Positions 9,778 through 19,514 of a stretch of 64,000 bases of DNA are shown here, piece by piece. The notes beneath the pieces are model-generated. The model saw only the letters and a program-made list of their open reading frames with translations. It was not told where the DNA came from and made no database searches. Source of the DNA: Paraburkholderia phenazinium. Lineage in GTDB: Bacteria > Pseudomonadota > Gammaproteobacteria > Burkholderiales > Burkholderiaceae. A program made the translations under genes and the position numbers. Where the stretch lies: NCBI RefSeq assembly GCF_900141745.1, contig NZ_FSRM01000001.1, positions 3,410,001 to 3,474,000 on the forward strand. Direction: 5' to 3'. Numbering within the stretch: position 1 is the first letter of the stretch; every line of letters starts with the position of its first letter.

Positions 9778-11244
9778 ATGACGATTCGCGCCCTGCACGT
9801 CGCAAGCGAGCTGTATCCCCTCCTGAAGACAGGCGGTCTTGCCGATGTGGCGGGCGCCCTTCCCTCGGCGTTGATCGAGCTCGGTGCCGATGCGAGGGTG
9901 CTGTTGCCGGGCTTTCCATCGGTGGTGGCGGGCCTCACCGATCTGCGCCCGGTGGCCCAACTGGGCCGCCGGTTCGACTCGCCGAACGTGACGCTGGAAC
10001 AGGGCACGCTGCCGGCCAACGGCCTCGTGGTCTACGTGATCCGCGCCGACACGCTCTACAACCGCCCGGGCAACCCCTACCTCGACGCGGAACACGTGCC
10101 GTACGGCGACAACGCCCAGCGCTTCGCACTGCTCGGCTGGGTCGCAGCGCAACTGGCGCAGCATCTCGATCCGGAGTGGGCGCCACAGATCGTCCACGCA
10201 CACGACTGGCACGCGGGCCTCGCTCCCGCTTACCTGCGAGCGGCCGAGCGTCAACACGGCCGGGCCTTCGCACGCAGCGTATTCACGGTGCATAACCTGG
10301 CCTATCAGGGCGTGTTTCCGGCTCATCTGTTCGGCCAGCTTGGGTTGCCGGCCGACTTCTTCCATATGCAAGGCATCGAGTTCTACGGGCAGATGTCGTT
10401 TCTGAAAGCAGGCCTGTTCTATAGCAACCGCATCACCACCGTGAGCCCCACCTACGCGCGCGAAATCCAGACGCTCGCCCAGGGCGGCGGTCTCGACGGG
10501 CTGCTGCGCAACCGTTCGCACGATCTGTCCGGGATCCTCAACGGCGTCGACTACACGGTATGGAACCCGGCGACCGATACCCTGCTCCCCGAGCACTACA
10601 CCTCGACGTTGCTGTCGGGCAAGCACGCCTGCAAGGCCGCGCTGCAAAAGCGTTTCGGTCTGGCCGGCAAAAGCGATGCGCTGCTGTTCGGCGTGGTGAG
10701 CCGTCTCACCGAACAGAAGGGCCTCGATCTGCTGCTCGCCGCGCTGCCGGAGATCGTCAGGCGAGGCGGACAGCTGGTCGTATTCGGCACCGGCGATGCC
10801 GCACTCGAGAAAGGCCTGCAGCGCGTGGCCCATTCCCATCCGGATTCGGTGGCGGTCGAACTCGGCTTCGACGAGTCGCTCGCGCACGCGATCATCGCCG
10901 GCAGCGACGTGGTAGCCGTGCCGTCACGCTTCGAGCCGTGCGGCCTCACGCAGCTCTATGCGCTCGCTTATGGCTCGCTGCCGCTCGTGCATCGCGTCGG
11001 TGGCCTCGCCGACACGGTGGTCGACGCATCGCTGGAAAATCTCGCCGACGATCTCGCCACCGGCTTCGTCTTCGAACGCTTCGAGCCGGACGCGCTCGGC
11101 GCCGCGATCCGCCGCGCCTTTGCGCTGCACGCGCGCTCCACGGAGTGGAGGGCGACCCAGCGGCGCGCCATGCGCCAGGACTTCGGTTGGGGCGCTTCGG
11201 CGCAACGCTACCTGGCGCTGTACCGCGAACTGGCGGTGCCCTGA
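9778..11244 (+). CDS. glgA: Glycogen synthase (ADP-glucose type)
   Basis: A 488-residue GT5 glycogen synthase elongating alpha-1,4-glucan from ADP-glucose. The diagnostic KTGGLADV motif begins at Lys17, which fixes the start at the ATG at 9778 rather than a longer upstream frame. Other matches: HAHDWHAG, VHNLAYQG, the SRLTEQKGLDLL donor site and the C-terminal PSRFEPCGLTQ with its conserved catalytic Glu. Follows glgC on the same strand. No branching enzyme or phosphorylase gene is in this window. Confidence 0.97.
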   Translation: MTIRALHVASELYPLLKTGGLADVAGALPSALIELGADARVLLPGFPSVVAGLTDLRPVAQLGRRFDSPNVTLEQGTLPANGLVVYVIRADTLYNRPGNPYLDAEHVPYGDNAQRFALLGWVAAQLAQHLDPEWAPQIVHAHDWHAGLAPAYLRAAERQHGRAFARSVFTVHNLAYQGVFPAHLFGQLGLPADFFHMQGIEFYGQMSFLKAGLFYSNRITTVSPTYAREIQTLAQGGGLDGLLRNRSHDLSGILNGVDYTVWNPATDTLLPEHYTSTLLSGKHACKAALQKRFGLAGKSDALLFGVVSRLTEQKGLDLLLAALPEIVRRGGQLVVFGTGDAALEKGLQRVAHSHPDSVAVELGFDESLAHAIIAGSDVVAVPSRFEPCGLTQLYALAYGSLPLVHRVGGLADTVVDASLENLADDLATGFVFERFEPDALGAAIRRAFALHARSTEWRATQRRAMRQDFGWGASAQRYLALYRELAVP

Positions 11245-11363
11245 CCCGCTCCCCGCCCATCCAATGATGGCTTGACGCAACACCACGGGGACGGATCATG
11301 CCGGCCCTGCGAAAACTCATGTATTGTTGATTGATCGGCGCACGGTGCGCCACTCGACACATC

Positions 11364-12227
11364 ATGAAAAACGTCCTGAGCATCCAGTCGCATGTCGTTT
11401 TTGGGCACGCCGGCAACAGCGCGGCGGTATTTCCCATGCGCCGCCTCGGCGTGAATGTCTGGCCGCTCAACACCGTGCAGTTCTCGAATCACACGCAATA
11501 CGGTCACTGGACCGGCAGCGCGATCGACGGCTCGCAGATGCAGGATCTGCTCGACGGCATCGGCGCGATTGGCGTGCTACCGCGCTGCGACGCGGTGCTA
11601 TCCGGCTTTCTCGGCGCCCCCGATCAGGCCCAGGCGGTGATCGAAATCGTCAAGGCCGTGAAGGCGGCCAATCCGCGCGCCTGGTATTTCTGCGATCCGG
11701 TGATGGGCAACACGACCGGCTGCAAGGTCGAGCCTGGGATTCAGGAATTCCTCGTGCGCTCCATGCCCGAGGTGGCTGACGCCATGGCGCCGAACCACAG
11801 CGAATTGCAGCGTCTCGTGGGGCGGGAGATCGAGACCATGGAAGAGGCGGTCGAGGCGTGCCGCGAGATCATCCAGCGCGGCCCGAAGCTCGTGCTGGTC
11901 AAGCACCTGCTCGACCGCAACAGCCCCGCCGACCGTTTCAACATGCTGGTGGTCACGCCCACTGAAGCATGGATGGGGCAGCGGCCGCTCTACCCGTTTG
12001 CCCGTCAGCCTGTCGGCGTGGGCGACCTGACGAGCGCGGTGTTCGTCGCCCGCACGCTGCTCGGCGACCCGCTGCGGGTGGCCTTCGAACATACGCTCGC
12101 CGCCGTGAATGCGGTCGTCAAGGCCACCTGGCAGGCAGGCCGCTACGAACTGGAACTGGTCGCCGCGCAAAATGAAATCGCGCAACCACACGAGTGGTTC
12201 GATGCCTGGACGGTCGAAACGGTGTAA
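11364..12227 (+). CDS. pdxY: Pyridoxal kinase PdxY
   Basis: A 287-residue ribokinase-fold kinase phosphorylating pyridoxal in the PLP salvage pathway. The N terminus [20 protein letters not shown], the FCDPVMG block and the C-terminal [12 protein letters not shown] (anion hole with catalytic Asp) are typical. The length is identical to that of E. coli PdxY. The ATG at 11364 starts directly at the conserved strand; an upstream in-frame codon would add 11 unrelated residues. It appears monocistronic. Confidence 0.94.
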   Translation: MKNVLSIQSHVVFGHAGNSAAVFPMRRLGVNVWPLNTVQFSNHTQYGHWTGSAIDGSQMQDLLDGIGAIGVLPRCDAVLSGFLGAPDQAQAVIEIVKAVKAANPRAWYFCDPVMGNTTGCKVEPGIQEFLVRSMPEVADAMAPNHSELQRLVGREIETMEEAVEACREIIQRGPKLVLVKHLLDRNSPADRFNMLVVTPTEAWMGQRPLYPFARQPVGVGDLTSAVFVARTLLGDPLRVAFEHTLAAVNAVVKATWQAGRYELELVAAQNEIAQPHEWFDAWTVETV

Positions 12228-12301
12228 CCCGCGCAACGAACCCGCCGTGCCTCAAGGTTTCGCGCAACGACTGCTGACCCGGCATTGTCAGCCGCTCGTC
12301 C

Positions 12302-12307
12302 TATAAT
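12302..12307 (+). promoter_or_regulatory. Consensus -10 hexamer upstream of the acidic unknown gene
   Basis: A perfect TATAAT lies 61 bp before the ATG at 12368. No good -35 is found at 17 bp spacing (a TTGTCA is present but only 11 bp away), so this is a tentative promoter call. Confidence 0.35.
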
Positions 12308-12367
12308 GCGTGCCGCGTGGTGCACGCAACTCTTTTCAAGCACCCGCTACAGGCAAGCGAGGCACAG

Positions 12368-12829
12368 ATGGACGGTCATATCCGCAGCGAGCGGGAAGAA
12401 TATTTCGAGGAATTGTGCATTAGCGTCGACGCCGACGAAGCGCACGAACAGGAAGCAATCGAGTACTTCGAGAAGCAGTTCGACGAGGCCGATTTCGATC
12501 CGACGCAGTGGCTCGATATCGCGCTCTACTATTCGCCGGCGGTGGCACGCGGCATCATCGATCTGGTCGCGCCCGACGACAAGGCGCGCAGCAACATCGC
12601 CGAAGTGATCGCCGACAACCTCGATATCTCGTACGGCGAAGACGAGTGCCAGCAGTTTGCGGAGACGATCCAGTTCGCGCTCAACAACGGCGTGCCGATC
12701 GACCTCGATCTGATCCTCGACGGCTGCCAGCGCGCCATCGACGATCTCGAAACCTGGGCCGACGACGACACCAAAGAACCGTTGATGCGCCTGCGCGAAG
12801 AAGTGCTGCGCCTGCAGGGCGAACAGTAA
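12368..12829 (+). CDS. Conserved-looking acidic protein of unknown function
   Basis: A 153-residue soluble, strongly acidic protein; about a quarter of its residues are Asp or Glu, with few basic ones. I do not recognise a family. It has no signal peptide or membrane segment and looks mostly helical. Coding is supported by in-phase codon use, a TATAAT box upstream and a clean end before an intergenic gap. The start is uncertain: 12368 is used because the frame upstream (from 12317) runs through the likely promoter-proximal leader. Confidence 0.7.
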   Translation: MDGHIRSEREEYFEELCISVDADEAHEQEAIEYFEKQFDEADFDPTQWLDIALYYSPAVARGIIDLVAPDDKARSNIAEVIADNLDISYGEDECQQFAETIQFALNNGVPIDLDLILDGCQRAIDDLETWADDDTKEPLMRLREEVLRLQGEQ

Positions 12830-13371
12830 CAACAAGCCCCTTCCCACCGGGCCGGCGCAGCCGCGCCGCCCGCCTCACGTGTGCCGGCATCCGCACGCAT
12901 CAAACGCTTAAGACCTGCCCGCCGCCCGCCCCGTCCGGGGCCTGTGCTGAAATGCTCATTCCAGGCGCTGCGAACTGCCAAGACGACTGCAAATTGGCTT
13001 TCTATATTCGCGCCAAGCTGATGGAGACATGATGCACGTCCGGCCGCGGGCGTTCGGGGTCGGTCGCGCGTAGTCACGCCGCCTTCCGGGACGCTCACCA
13101 GGGCTTGCCCGCAATGCCGGTGTCACCGTGTTTTCCATCATTGTTTCTGGCGTAGGATCATCCCTACCCTGAAATACTTCGGACCCCTTGAAGGAGACCA
13201 CGCCGCACGCATCGAACCACGCGAGTTTCATCGCACCGTTTGACCGCCCGCGTCTGTAAGTTTGCTGCGCGCGGCGCATTGCTTCAGCGTGACAGCCGTA
13301 CCCGGCCGTATCTGGCCGGCTGCACCTTGCCCGATTTTCATACCGTGAACCTGTCGATGGAAGGAGAGACC
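12830..13371. other. Intergenic region before the binding-protein gene
   Basis: 540 bp without a supported gene. It holds a GC hairpin GCCCCG-TC-CGGGGC at 12928-12941 that could help terminate the upstream gene, although it has no T-run. The promoter of the downstream binding protein must also lie here. An AAGGAGAG ribosome binding site sits immediately before 13372. Confidence 0.45.
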
Positions 13372-14526
13372 ATGAGTCTTCGCAAAACGCTGAAACCCCT
13401 CGTTGTGATGCTGGGCGCGCTCCTCGCAGTCGCGCCGCTGTCCGGCTTCGCGGACGACCTGCCGGTCAAGATCGGCTTCGCAGCCCCGCTGACGGGCGTG
13501 AATGCCGGCTACGGCAAAGACCTCGAAAACGGCGTGCGGCTCGCCATCGAGGAAGCCAACGCCCAGAAGATCAAGATCGGCAACCAGGTCGCCGACTTCC
13601 AGCTCGTCTCCGAGGACGATCAGGCCGACCCGCGCGTCGGCGTGCAGGCGGCGCAGAAGCTGGTGGACGCAGGCGTGTCGGTGGTGGTGGGCCACTTCAA
13701 CTCCGGAACGACGATTCCCGCCTCGCAGCTTTATGAAACGGCCGGTATTCCGGTCATCGACCCGGCGGCCACCAACCCGATCATCACCGGCCGCGGCTTC
13801 GCCAACGCGTTCATGGTGATCTCCACGGATGCGCAGAACGCGGGCAACGCGGGCGTCTACGCAGTCGAGGTGACCAAGGCCAAGCGCATCGCGATCCTCG
13901 ACGACCGCACGGCGTTCGGCCAGGGTGAGGCGGATGAGTTCGAGAAGGCGGTGAAAGCACACGGCGGCAATATCGTTGCGCACGAATACACCAACAACCA
14001 GGCGGTCGACTTCAGCACGCAGCTCACCGCGATCAAGGCTACCAATGCGGACCTGATCTTCTTCGGCGGTCTGGATACGCAGGCGGCAGGCGTCGCGAAA
14101 CGCATGAAGCAGCTCGGCCTTACCGCGCAACTGGTTGGCGGTGGCGGCGTGATGGATGAGGATTTCATCAAGCTCGCAGGCGACGCGGCCGAAGGCGCGA
14201 TGGCGTGGGAATATGGCCGGCCGCTCTCGCAGTTGCCAGGCGGCAAGGACTTCTCGGCCAAGTTCAAGAAGCGCTTTGGCGTGGACATCCTGTCGTATGC
14301 GCCGTTCGGCTACGACGCGGCATGGGCGGCAATCAAGGCCATGCAGCAGGCCAAATCGAGCTCGCCGGCGGTGTATCGGCCGGTGCTCAAGGCGATCAGC
14401 TTCGACGGCGTGACCGGTCCGATTGCGTTCGAGGCCAATGGCTCGCTGAAGAACGCCGGCTCGACGCTGTATCAGGTCAAGAACGGCGCATGGGTGCCGA
14501 TCGTCACCAAGGGCGGCGGCAATTGA
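13372..14526 (+). CDS. Branched-chain amino-acid type ABC substrate-binding protein
   Basis: A 384-residue periplasmic binding protein of the LivJ/LivK type (peripheral binding protein fold I). It has a signal peptide ending near Ala27 (GFA-DD), followed by KIGFAAPLTG and a family-typical GVRLAIEEAN. Later blocks VVGHFNSGTTIPAS and IDPAATNPIITGRG form the ligand pocket, where a Ser/Thr pair normally binds the amino-acid alpha group. The upstream AAGGAGAG ribosome binding site fixes the ATG. No permease or ATPase genes lie beside it, so it is an orphan that probably serves a Liv transporter encoded elsewhere. Confidence 0.92.
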   Translation: MSLRKTLKPLVVMLGALLAVAPLSGFADDLPVKIGFAAPLTGVNAGYGKDLENGVRLAIEEANAQKIKIGNQVADFQLVSEDDQADPRVGVQAAQKLVDAGVSVVVGHFNSGTTIPASQLYETAGIPVIDPAATNPIITGRGFANAFMVISTDAQNAGNAGVYAVEVTKAKRIAILDDRTAFGQGEADEFEKAVKAHGGNIVAHEYTNNQAVDFSTQLTAIKATNADLIFFGGLDTQAAGVAKRMKQLGLTAQLVGGGGVMDEDFIKLAGDAAEGAMAWEYGRPLSQLPGGKDFSAKFKKRFGVDILSYAPFGYDAAWAAIKAMQQAKSSSPAVYRPVLKAISFDGVTGPIAFEANGSLKNAGSTLYQVKNGAWVPIVTKGGGN

Positions 14527-14583
14527 GCTGAGAAGCGGTTGAGGGGTTGAGCGGCCAGGCGCTCGCGCCACCGGCGCCGCACG

Positions 14584-16581
14584 CTACGAAGGACGCGTGT
14601 TTGACACGTTGTTCGGCGCAGGCGTGCGGCTGTACCGATTGGCGTTTGCGCCATCGATACGGCCGGGCTGCGCGAAACGATAATCCGCTGGCGTTGCACG
14701 CACAACCACTTGCGACGACGCATCGCGCTCGATCCTGACGAGCGAGGCCTGCGCTTCGTTGAAGGCATCGGCCGAGCACACCTGATGCACGAACTTCGTA
14801 TGCAGGTGGCGGGTGATCTGCAGCACCCGCGTGCCTGGATCGAAGACGTAGTGCGACGTGTAATCGAAGTAACTGTCCTGCACGTTGGCATCCACCGGCA
14901 GATCGGTTACGCGAACCGTCGCGGGCAACGTGATCTGCGCGGTCTCGTCGAAGTCGCCCCCAACACAGACCCACGGCTGCGTGCGTTGCGGCTCGGCGAG
15001 CCACGACTGCACCTGGCTGGCAATGCCGCCCGAAAGACTCGACAGCGCAGGCAGCGCGGTCGTGCCATCAGTCCAGGTGAAGTGCTCGAGCGTGCCTTGC
15101 ATGGTGGTCGTGAACGGTCCCTCGGTCGTCGCGACGTCGCTCGTGCTGAGCTTTGCCGTACCGTGCAGGTTTGTCTGCAACAGCCGGCCCGCGGCAATCT
15201 GCTGCGCCCGCTGATGGGTGGCACGCCGGAACATGTTGCGTTCGAGCTCGGCCGTCGCGCCCGAGTCTTCCACGCGGTACGCGTACGACGCCGCCCCACT
15301 CTCGTCCACATCGATCTGCAAGCGCACGGCACGGCCCCGCGGCTGCACGGGTGGCGTGCGCGACATCACGCCATCGTCGACCAGCAGGACCGGCCGGTCC
15401 ATCACGACCAGCGGCAGATAGCCGAAGGCGATGCCGCCGGCGGTGGTATCGGCATAGAGACCGAGTTGTGGAATCCAGACGATCGCATGATTGATCGCGC
15501 TGTCTCCATAGCCGGGCACGTCCGGCAACGTGTAGTACGGACCGAGGTTGAGCAGCACTGCTTCGCTGCGAATGCCGACCGCCGCCAGCAATGCGCTGTA
15601 CAGCGCGACGTGATCCTTGCAGTCGCCATAGCGATTGCGCAGGATATCGATCGCCTTGTGCGGCACCGCCGCGGTCTCGCCGAGAAAGAGCGCCACGTAG
15701 CGCACGTTCATGCGCACCCAGTCGTACAGGATGCGCGCCTTTTCACGTGGATCGGCGCTTGCCGCCGTCAGCGATTGCGCGAGCTGGACAATCGCCGGAT
15801 CGCTCATGGTGGCGTCGACGGCCGGCGCCCTGTAGCGCGCCGCGAAGGTGGCATAGTCGGGCACCGTCGATACCATCAGCCGGTCGCCCCACGTTTCGTA
15901 ACCGACCGCGCCGGATTCGATGGGGGCATACGGCCCATGTTTGTAGTCGAACTCGTAGCGCGTGCGGCCGTTCTGCGTCACCGGAGGCACTTCCACGTAA
16001 CCGCGCGTGTCCGCGTATAGCGGCACGTCGGCGGGCAGGTCGAAGATGAGGCGCTGCTGCTCGACCGGATCGCGCGTCGGTTCGACGAGGTAGGCGAACG
16101 TGCCGGCTTGCAGCGCCTTGCTGCGTGTCTTGCGAAACGCCAGGTGCACGCGCGAGCCCGGCTCCACGCCAGGAAAAATCACGGTACGCAATACACCGTC
16201 CTCGAAGGTCGGCGCGCCGGCGGAGCGCGGCTCCTGCACGTCGCGGATGCCATCCGGTCCGACCTTGCGTACGGTGCCGTCTGGGTCGATGGTCTCGGCG
16301 GCGAGCAGTTGCACCTGCTCGATATCCTTGTTGAACCAGACATAGCGTTGCGCGATGTCGTCGACGCCGCTCGTTGTATTGGCGCGCATGATCGTGTCGT
16401 CGCGCTCTTCGACCGAGCCGTCTTTCTGGATCACAAAGTAATGGACGTCGCTCTCGACGGTGAAGGGCGCGAGGTCGTCGCTCGCCGCGGGACCGTCGGC
16501 CCACGCTGCGGACGCGCTGAGTGCGGTGCCTGTCAGCAGGCATGCCATGGCGGCGCACCTGCGCCGTGTAGGGCGCTTCAT
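14584..16581 (-). CDS. Exported DUF3857/transglutaminase-like protein
   Basis: A 665-residue exported protein: signal peptide (residues 1-28, ending AWA-D), a DUF3857 beta domain to about residue 220, then a transglutaminase/cysteine-protease-like domain. The catalytic triad is visible: Cys321 in YGDCKDH, His365 in INHAIVW and Asp378 in LYADTT. The remaining C-terminal third is beta-rich. Members occur widely in the proteobacterial envelope, but their substrate is unknown. It converges with the binding-protein gene and is 117 bp downstream of the MFS gene on the same strand. Confidence 0.88.
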   Translation of the reverse strand: MKRPTRRRCAAMACLLTGTALSASAAWADGPAASDDLAPFTVESDVHYFVIQKDGSVEERDDTIMRANTTSGVDDIAQRYVWFNKDIEQVQLLAAETIDPDGTVRKVGPDGIRDVQEPRSAGAPTFEDGVLRTVIFPGVEPGSRVHLAFRKTRSKALQAGTFAYLVEPTRDPVEQQRLIFDLPADVPLYADTRGYVEVPPVTQNGRTRYEFDYKHGPYAPIESGAVGYETWGDRLMVSTVPDYATFAARYRAPAVDATMSDPAIVQLAQSLTAASADPREKARILYDWVRMNVRYVALFLGETAAVPHKAIDILRNRYGDCKDHVALYSALLAAVGIRSEAVLLNLGPYYTLPDVPGYGDSAINHAIVWIPQLGLYADTTAGGIAFGYLPLVVMDRPVLLVDDGVMSRTPPVQPRGRAVRLQIDVDESGAASYAYRVEDSGATAELERNMFRRATHQRAQQIAAGRLLQTNLHGTAKLSTSDVATTEGPFTTTMQGTLEHFTWTDGTTALPALSSLSGGIASQVQSWLAEPQRTQPWVCVGGDFDETAQITLPATVRVTDLPVDANVQDSYFDYTSHYVFDPGTRVLQITRHLHTKFVHQVCSADAFNEAQASLVRIERDASSQVVVRATPADYRFAQPGRIDGANANRYSRTPAPNNVSNTRPS

Positions 16582-16698
16582 GCTTTACACGCCCTCACTG
16601 ATACAAGCGACAGTTGCAGCGTTACGGCAATTTTCCCCAAGATGGCACCTCGTCCCGATCGGTAGTGTGTTTGTAGCACATCGGAGGTTCACCTGGCG

Positions 16699-18081
16699 CT
16701 ACCGTAGCTCCGCCCCTTCGTCGTGGGAGAGCCTGGTAAAGAAGAACAACGAACTCAACGTCAACGCGCCGATCACCACGAACGCGGGCGAAAAGTCGCG
16801 CGCCATCAGATGCGCGGCACTGCCGCCGTGCAGATGCGCCGTCAACGCCAGCAGCGAGGCCGCAAACGCCACCCCGATACTGATCGAAAGTTGTTGCGCC
16901 ATGCTCGAGAGAGCCGTTGCCCGGCTCATCATCGGCTTGGGCATATCCGAGTAGCCGAGCGTGTTGAGCGTCACCATGCCGAGCGAGTTGAACAAGCCGC
17001 CGAACAGCAGTACGACAAAGATCAGCAGATGCGGCGTGCTCGGCCGGAACAGTCCATAGCATGCATAGAAGCATCCAGTGAGCGAAGTCGCGCCGATCAG
17101 CAGCGTGCGAAAGCCGATCCGCCGGATAGCCTGCTGCATCACCGCGCGCACGCTGAGCGAACCGACCGCCGTCGCCACGCTAAGCGAGCCGGACTGCAGC
17201 GGCGACAAGCCGAAGCCGAGCTGCAACATCAACGGCATCAGAAACGGCGAGGCGCCGATCGCGACACGCAACGGCATACCACCGACCACCGCGGTCCGGT
17301 ACGCCTTGTAACGCAGCAGGTTGGGATCGATGATCGCGTCATCGTGGCGGCGGCTATAGGCCCAGTACGCAAGGATCGACAGCGCACCGAGCCCTGCGAG
17401 CGCAAAGGTGACTTCCTGCGGCACCAGCCCACGGCCGGCCGTATCGAGACCGCCGACCAGGCCGACCAGCCCGCTCGAAAGCAGAATGAAACCGGCGAGA
17501 TCGAAGCGTTGAAAAACCGGTTCGTGGGTATCGTCGATGAAGCTCATCGCCATCAGCACGCCCAGCACACCGAACGGGATGTTGAGCAGAAAGATCCAGC
17601 GCCATGAGGTAATCGTGACCACCAGGCCGCCGAGCAGCGGTCCTGCGAGCCGCCCGATGGCGCCGGGCACGGTGAACCACACCATGGCCGCGACCATCCG
17701 CGCGGGCGGGATGCTGCGTAACAGGATCAGCCGCCCGACCGGCACCATCATCGCCCCGCCCATGCCCTGCAGGACGCGGAACAGAACCAGTTGCGGCATC
17801 GATTGCGCCAGCCCGCATAAGGCCGAGCCGAGCGAGAACAGCGCGATGGCGGAGCAGAACACGCGGCGCGCGCCGAAGCGGTCCGCGAGCCAGCCGCTCG
17901 CCGGTAGAAACACCGCAAGGCTTAGCAGATAGGAGGTGATCGCCAGGTTCAGATGCAGCGTTTGAACCTGCAGCGAGCGGGCGATCGACGGCAACGCCGT
18001 CGCCATGATCGACGTGTCGAGGTTTTGCAGGAACAGCGGACAGGCGACGATAAGGGGAATCAGTCGGGAGCGATCAGTCAT
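16699..18081 (-). CDS. MFS transporter, DHA2-like drug exporter family
   Basis: A 460-residue major facilitator protein with about 14 predicted membrane segments, as in the DHA2 (14-TMS) drug/proton antiporters. Seen: LDTSIMATALPSIARSLQ in helix 1, the motif-A-like GWLADRFGARRVF after helix 2, and LFRVLQGMGGAMMVPVGR (motif C/B region). The ATG at 18081 has an AAAGGGAGC ribosome binding site just upstream. No adjacent membrane-fusion (EmrA) gene is present. Substrate unknown. Confidence 0.9.
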   Translation of the reverse strand: MTDRSRLIPLIVACPLFLQNLDTSIMATALPSIARSLQVQTLHLNLAITSYLLSLAVFLPASGWLADRFGARRVFCSAIALFSLGSALCGLAQSMPQLVLFRVLQGMGGAMMVPVGRLILLRSIPPARMVAAMVWFTVPGAIGRLAGPLLGGLVVTITSWRWIFLLNIPFGVLGVLMAMSFIDDTHEPVFQRFDLAGFILLSSGLVGLVGGLDTAGRGLVPQEVTFALAGLGALSILAYWAYSRRHDDAIIDPNLLRYKAYRTAVVGGMPLRVAIGASPFLMPLMLQLGFGLSPLQSGSLSVATAVGSLSVRAVMQQAIRRIGFRTLLIGATSLTGCFYACYGLFRPSTPHLLIFVVLLFGGLFNSLGMVTLNTLGYSDMPKPMMSRATALSSMAQQLSISIGVAFAASLLALTAHLHGGSAAHLMARDFSPAFVVIGALTLSSLFFFTRLSHDEGAELR

Positions 18082-18141
18082 GCGCTCCCTTTTACAACAA
18101 AAGCGTGACGGCCGCAAAAAGCGTGGGCCGAACGCCCGCCG

Positions 18142-19353
18142 TCAGCGCTCTTCCAGCGCCCGCCGCAGCGACAGCGCAATCCCCACCGCCGCGAGCCGTA
18201 CTGCATCGAGTGACGGGAAGGTGGGCGCGATCCGCAGATGCCGGTCGTCCGGATCCCGTCCATACGGATAAGCGGCGCCCGCCGGCGTCAGCACGAGGCC
18301 GGCCTCCGCGGCAAGCGCCACGGTGCGCTTCGCGAACCCAGGCGGCGTGTAGAGGCTGATGAAGTAGCCGCCCGCCGGCGCATTCCACCTCACATTCTCC
18401 AGGCCACCGAGATGCTCGTCGAACGCCGCCGCGATCGCCGCGAATTTCGGCTCCACCAGCGCGCGGTGACGCTCCATCAGCCGCTCGAGACCAGCGCGGT
18501 CGCGCAGGAAACGCACGTGGCGCAACTGGTTCAGCTTGTCCGGGCCGATCGTTCGTACCGATACGCGCTGCTGCCACCAGTCCACATTGCGCTTCGATGC
18601 GGCCAAAAACGCCATCGCCCCGCCGCCGAACGTCACTTTCGAAAGCGACGCGAATATCAGCGCGCGATCCTCGTGTCCGGCTGCCGCGCAGGCGTCGAGC
18701 ACATTAAGGGTGGTGTGCTTCCGAGCAGTCAGATGATGGAAGCGGTAAGCGTCGTCCCACAACAAGCGGAAATCCGGCGCGGCAGCCGGCATGGCAGCGA
18801 GACGCCGCACCACATTGTCCGAGTAGATCGCGCCGCTCGGGTTGCTATAGAGCGGCACGCACCAGATGGCCTTGATGGATGCGTCGCTCGCCACCTGGGC
18901 TTCGACGAAATCCATATCCGGGCCGTCGTCGTTCATCGGCACGTTGATCATGCGGATGCCGAGCGCCTCGCAGATCGCAAAGTGCCGGTCATAACCGGGC
19001 ACCGGACATAGCACGGCAATATCGCCTTGCTTGCGCCAGGGCTCGCCGCCCGGCACACCGAACAGCATCGCAAACGCCAGCACATCGTGCATCAACTCGA
19101 GGCTCGAATTGCCGCCCGCCACCACCTGCGCCGCCGGCACCTCGAGCAACGCCGCGCCCAACTCGCGGGCTTCCGGCAGGCCGAGCAGGTGCCCGTAGTT
19201 GCGGCAGTCGATGCCGTCGCGCGACAGAAAGCCCGTCGTGCCCGCCTCCTCCAGCAAGGCACGCGAGAGCTCGAGCTGCTCGGGCGCGGGCTTGCCGCGC
19301 GACATGTCGAGGCGCATGCCCAGTTGCTTGAAGTCATCGTAGGTCATCGGCAT
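18142..19353 (-). CDS. PLP-dependent aminotransferase (aspartate aminotransferase-like, class I fold)
   Basis: A 403-residue fold-type I aminotransferase of the compact 'putative aminotransferase' group related to the class Ic aspartate transaminases. The PLP-forming lysine is Lys239 in SLSKVTFGG; NPSG at 171-174 and LLWDDAYRF (Asp contacting the pyridine nitrogen) are also present. The start at 19353 follows a GGAGACC ribosome binding site. It is divergent from a LysR gene, which may regulate it. Donor and acceptor substrates cannot be assigned. Confidence 0.87.
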   Translation of the reverse strand: MPMTYDDFKQLGMRLDMSRGKPAPEQLELSRALLEEAGTTGFLSRDGIDCRNYGHLLGLPEARELGAALLEVPAAQVVAGGNSSLELMHDVLAFAMLFGVPGGEPWRKQGDIAVLCPVPGYDRHFAICEALGIRMINVPMNDDGPDMDFVEAQVASDASIKAIWCVPLYSNPSGAIYSDNVVRRLAAMPAAAPDFRLLWDDAYRFHHLTARKHTTLNVLDACAAAGHEDRALIFASLSKVTFGGGAMAFLAASKRNVDWWQQRVSVRTIGPDKLNQLRHVRFLRDRAGLERLMERHRALVEPKFAAIAAAFDEHLGGLENVRWNAPAGGYFISLYTPPGFAKRTVALAAEAGLVLTPAGAAYPYGRDPDDRHLRIAPTFPSLDAVRLAAVGIALSLRRALEER

Positions 19354-19495
19354 CGTGGTGGTCTCCGGTTTCAGTGCAGTGTTGCATAGCTTCAGAAAGG
19401 TCGCAGGAGCAAGCGAACCTCGCCCGTCGCCCGTGACCAGCCGCAGTATGCCGGTCACCCTGTGTTCAGACAAACGCGTTATATTGAACCTTTCG

Positions 19496-19510
19496 ATCAG
19501 CTTTTCTGAT
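19496..19510. promoter_or_regulatory. Possible LysR box (T-N11-A dyad)
   Basis: ATCAG-CTTTT-CTGAT, a 5 bp dyad fitting the T-N11-A pattern of LysR-type regulators, ends 5 bp before the LysR start codon. It would suit autoregulation and control of the divergent aminotransferase, but the dyad is short. Confidence 0.4.
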
Positions 19511-19514
19511 ACCT

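Noticed and set aside
12928-12941. GC hairpin as a true rho-independent terminator
   Set aside because: Stem is only 6 bp with a 2-base loop and no T-run; kept only as a note in the intergenic entry.
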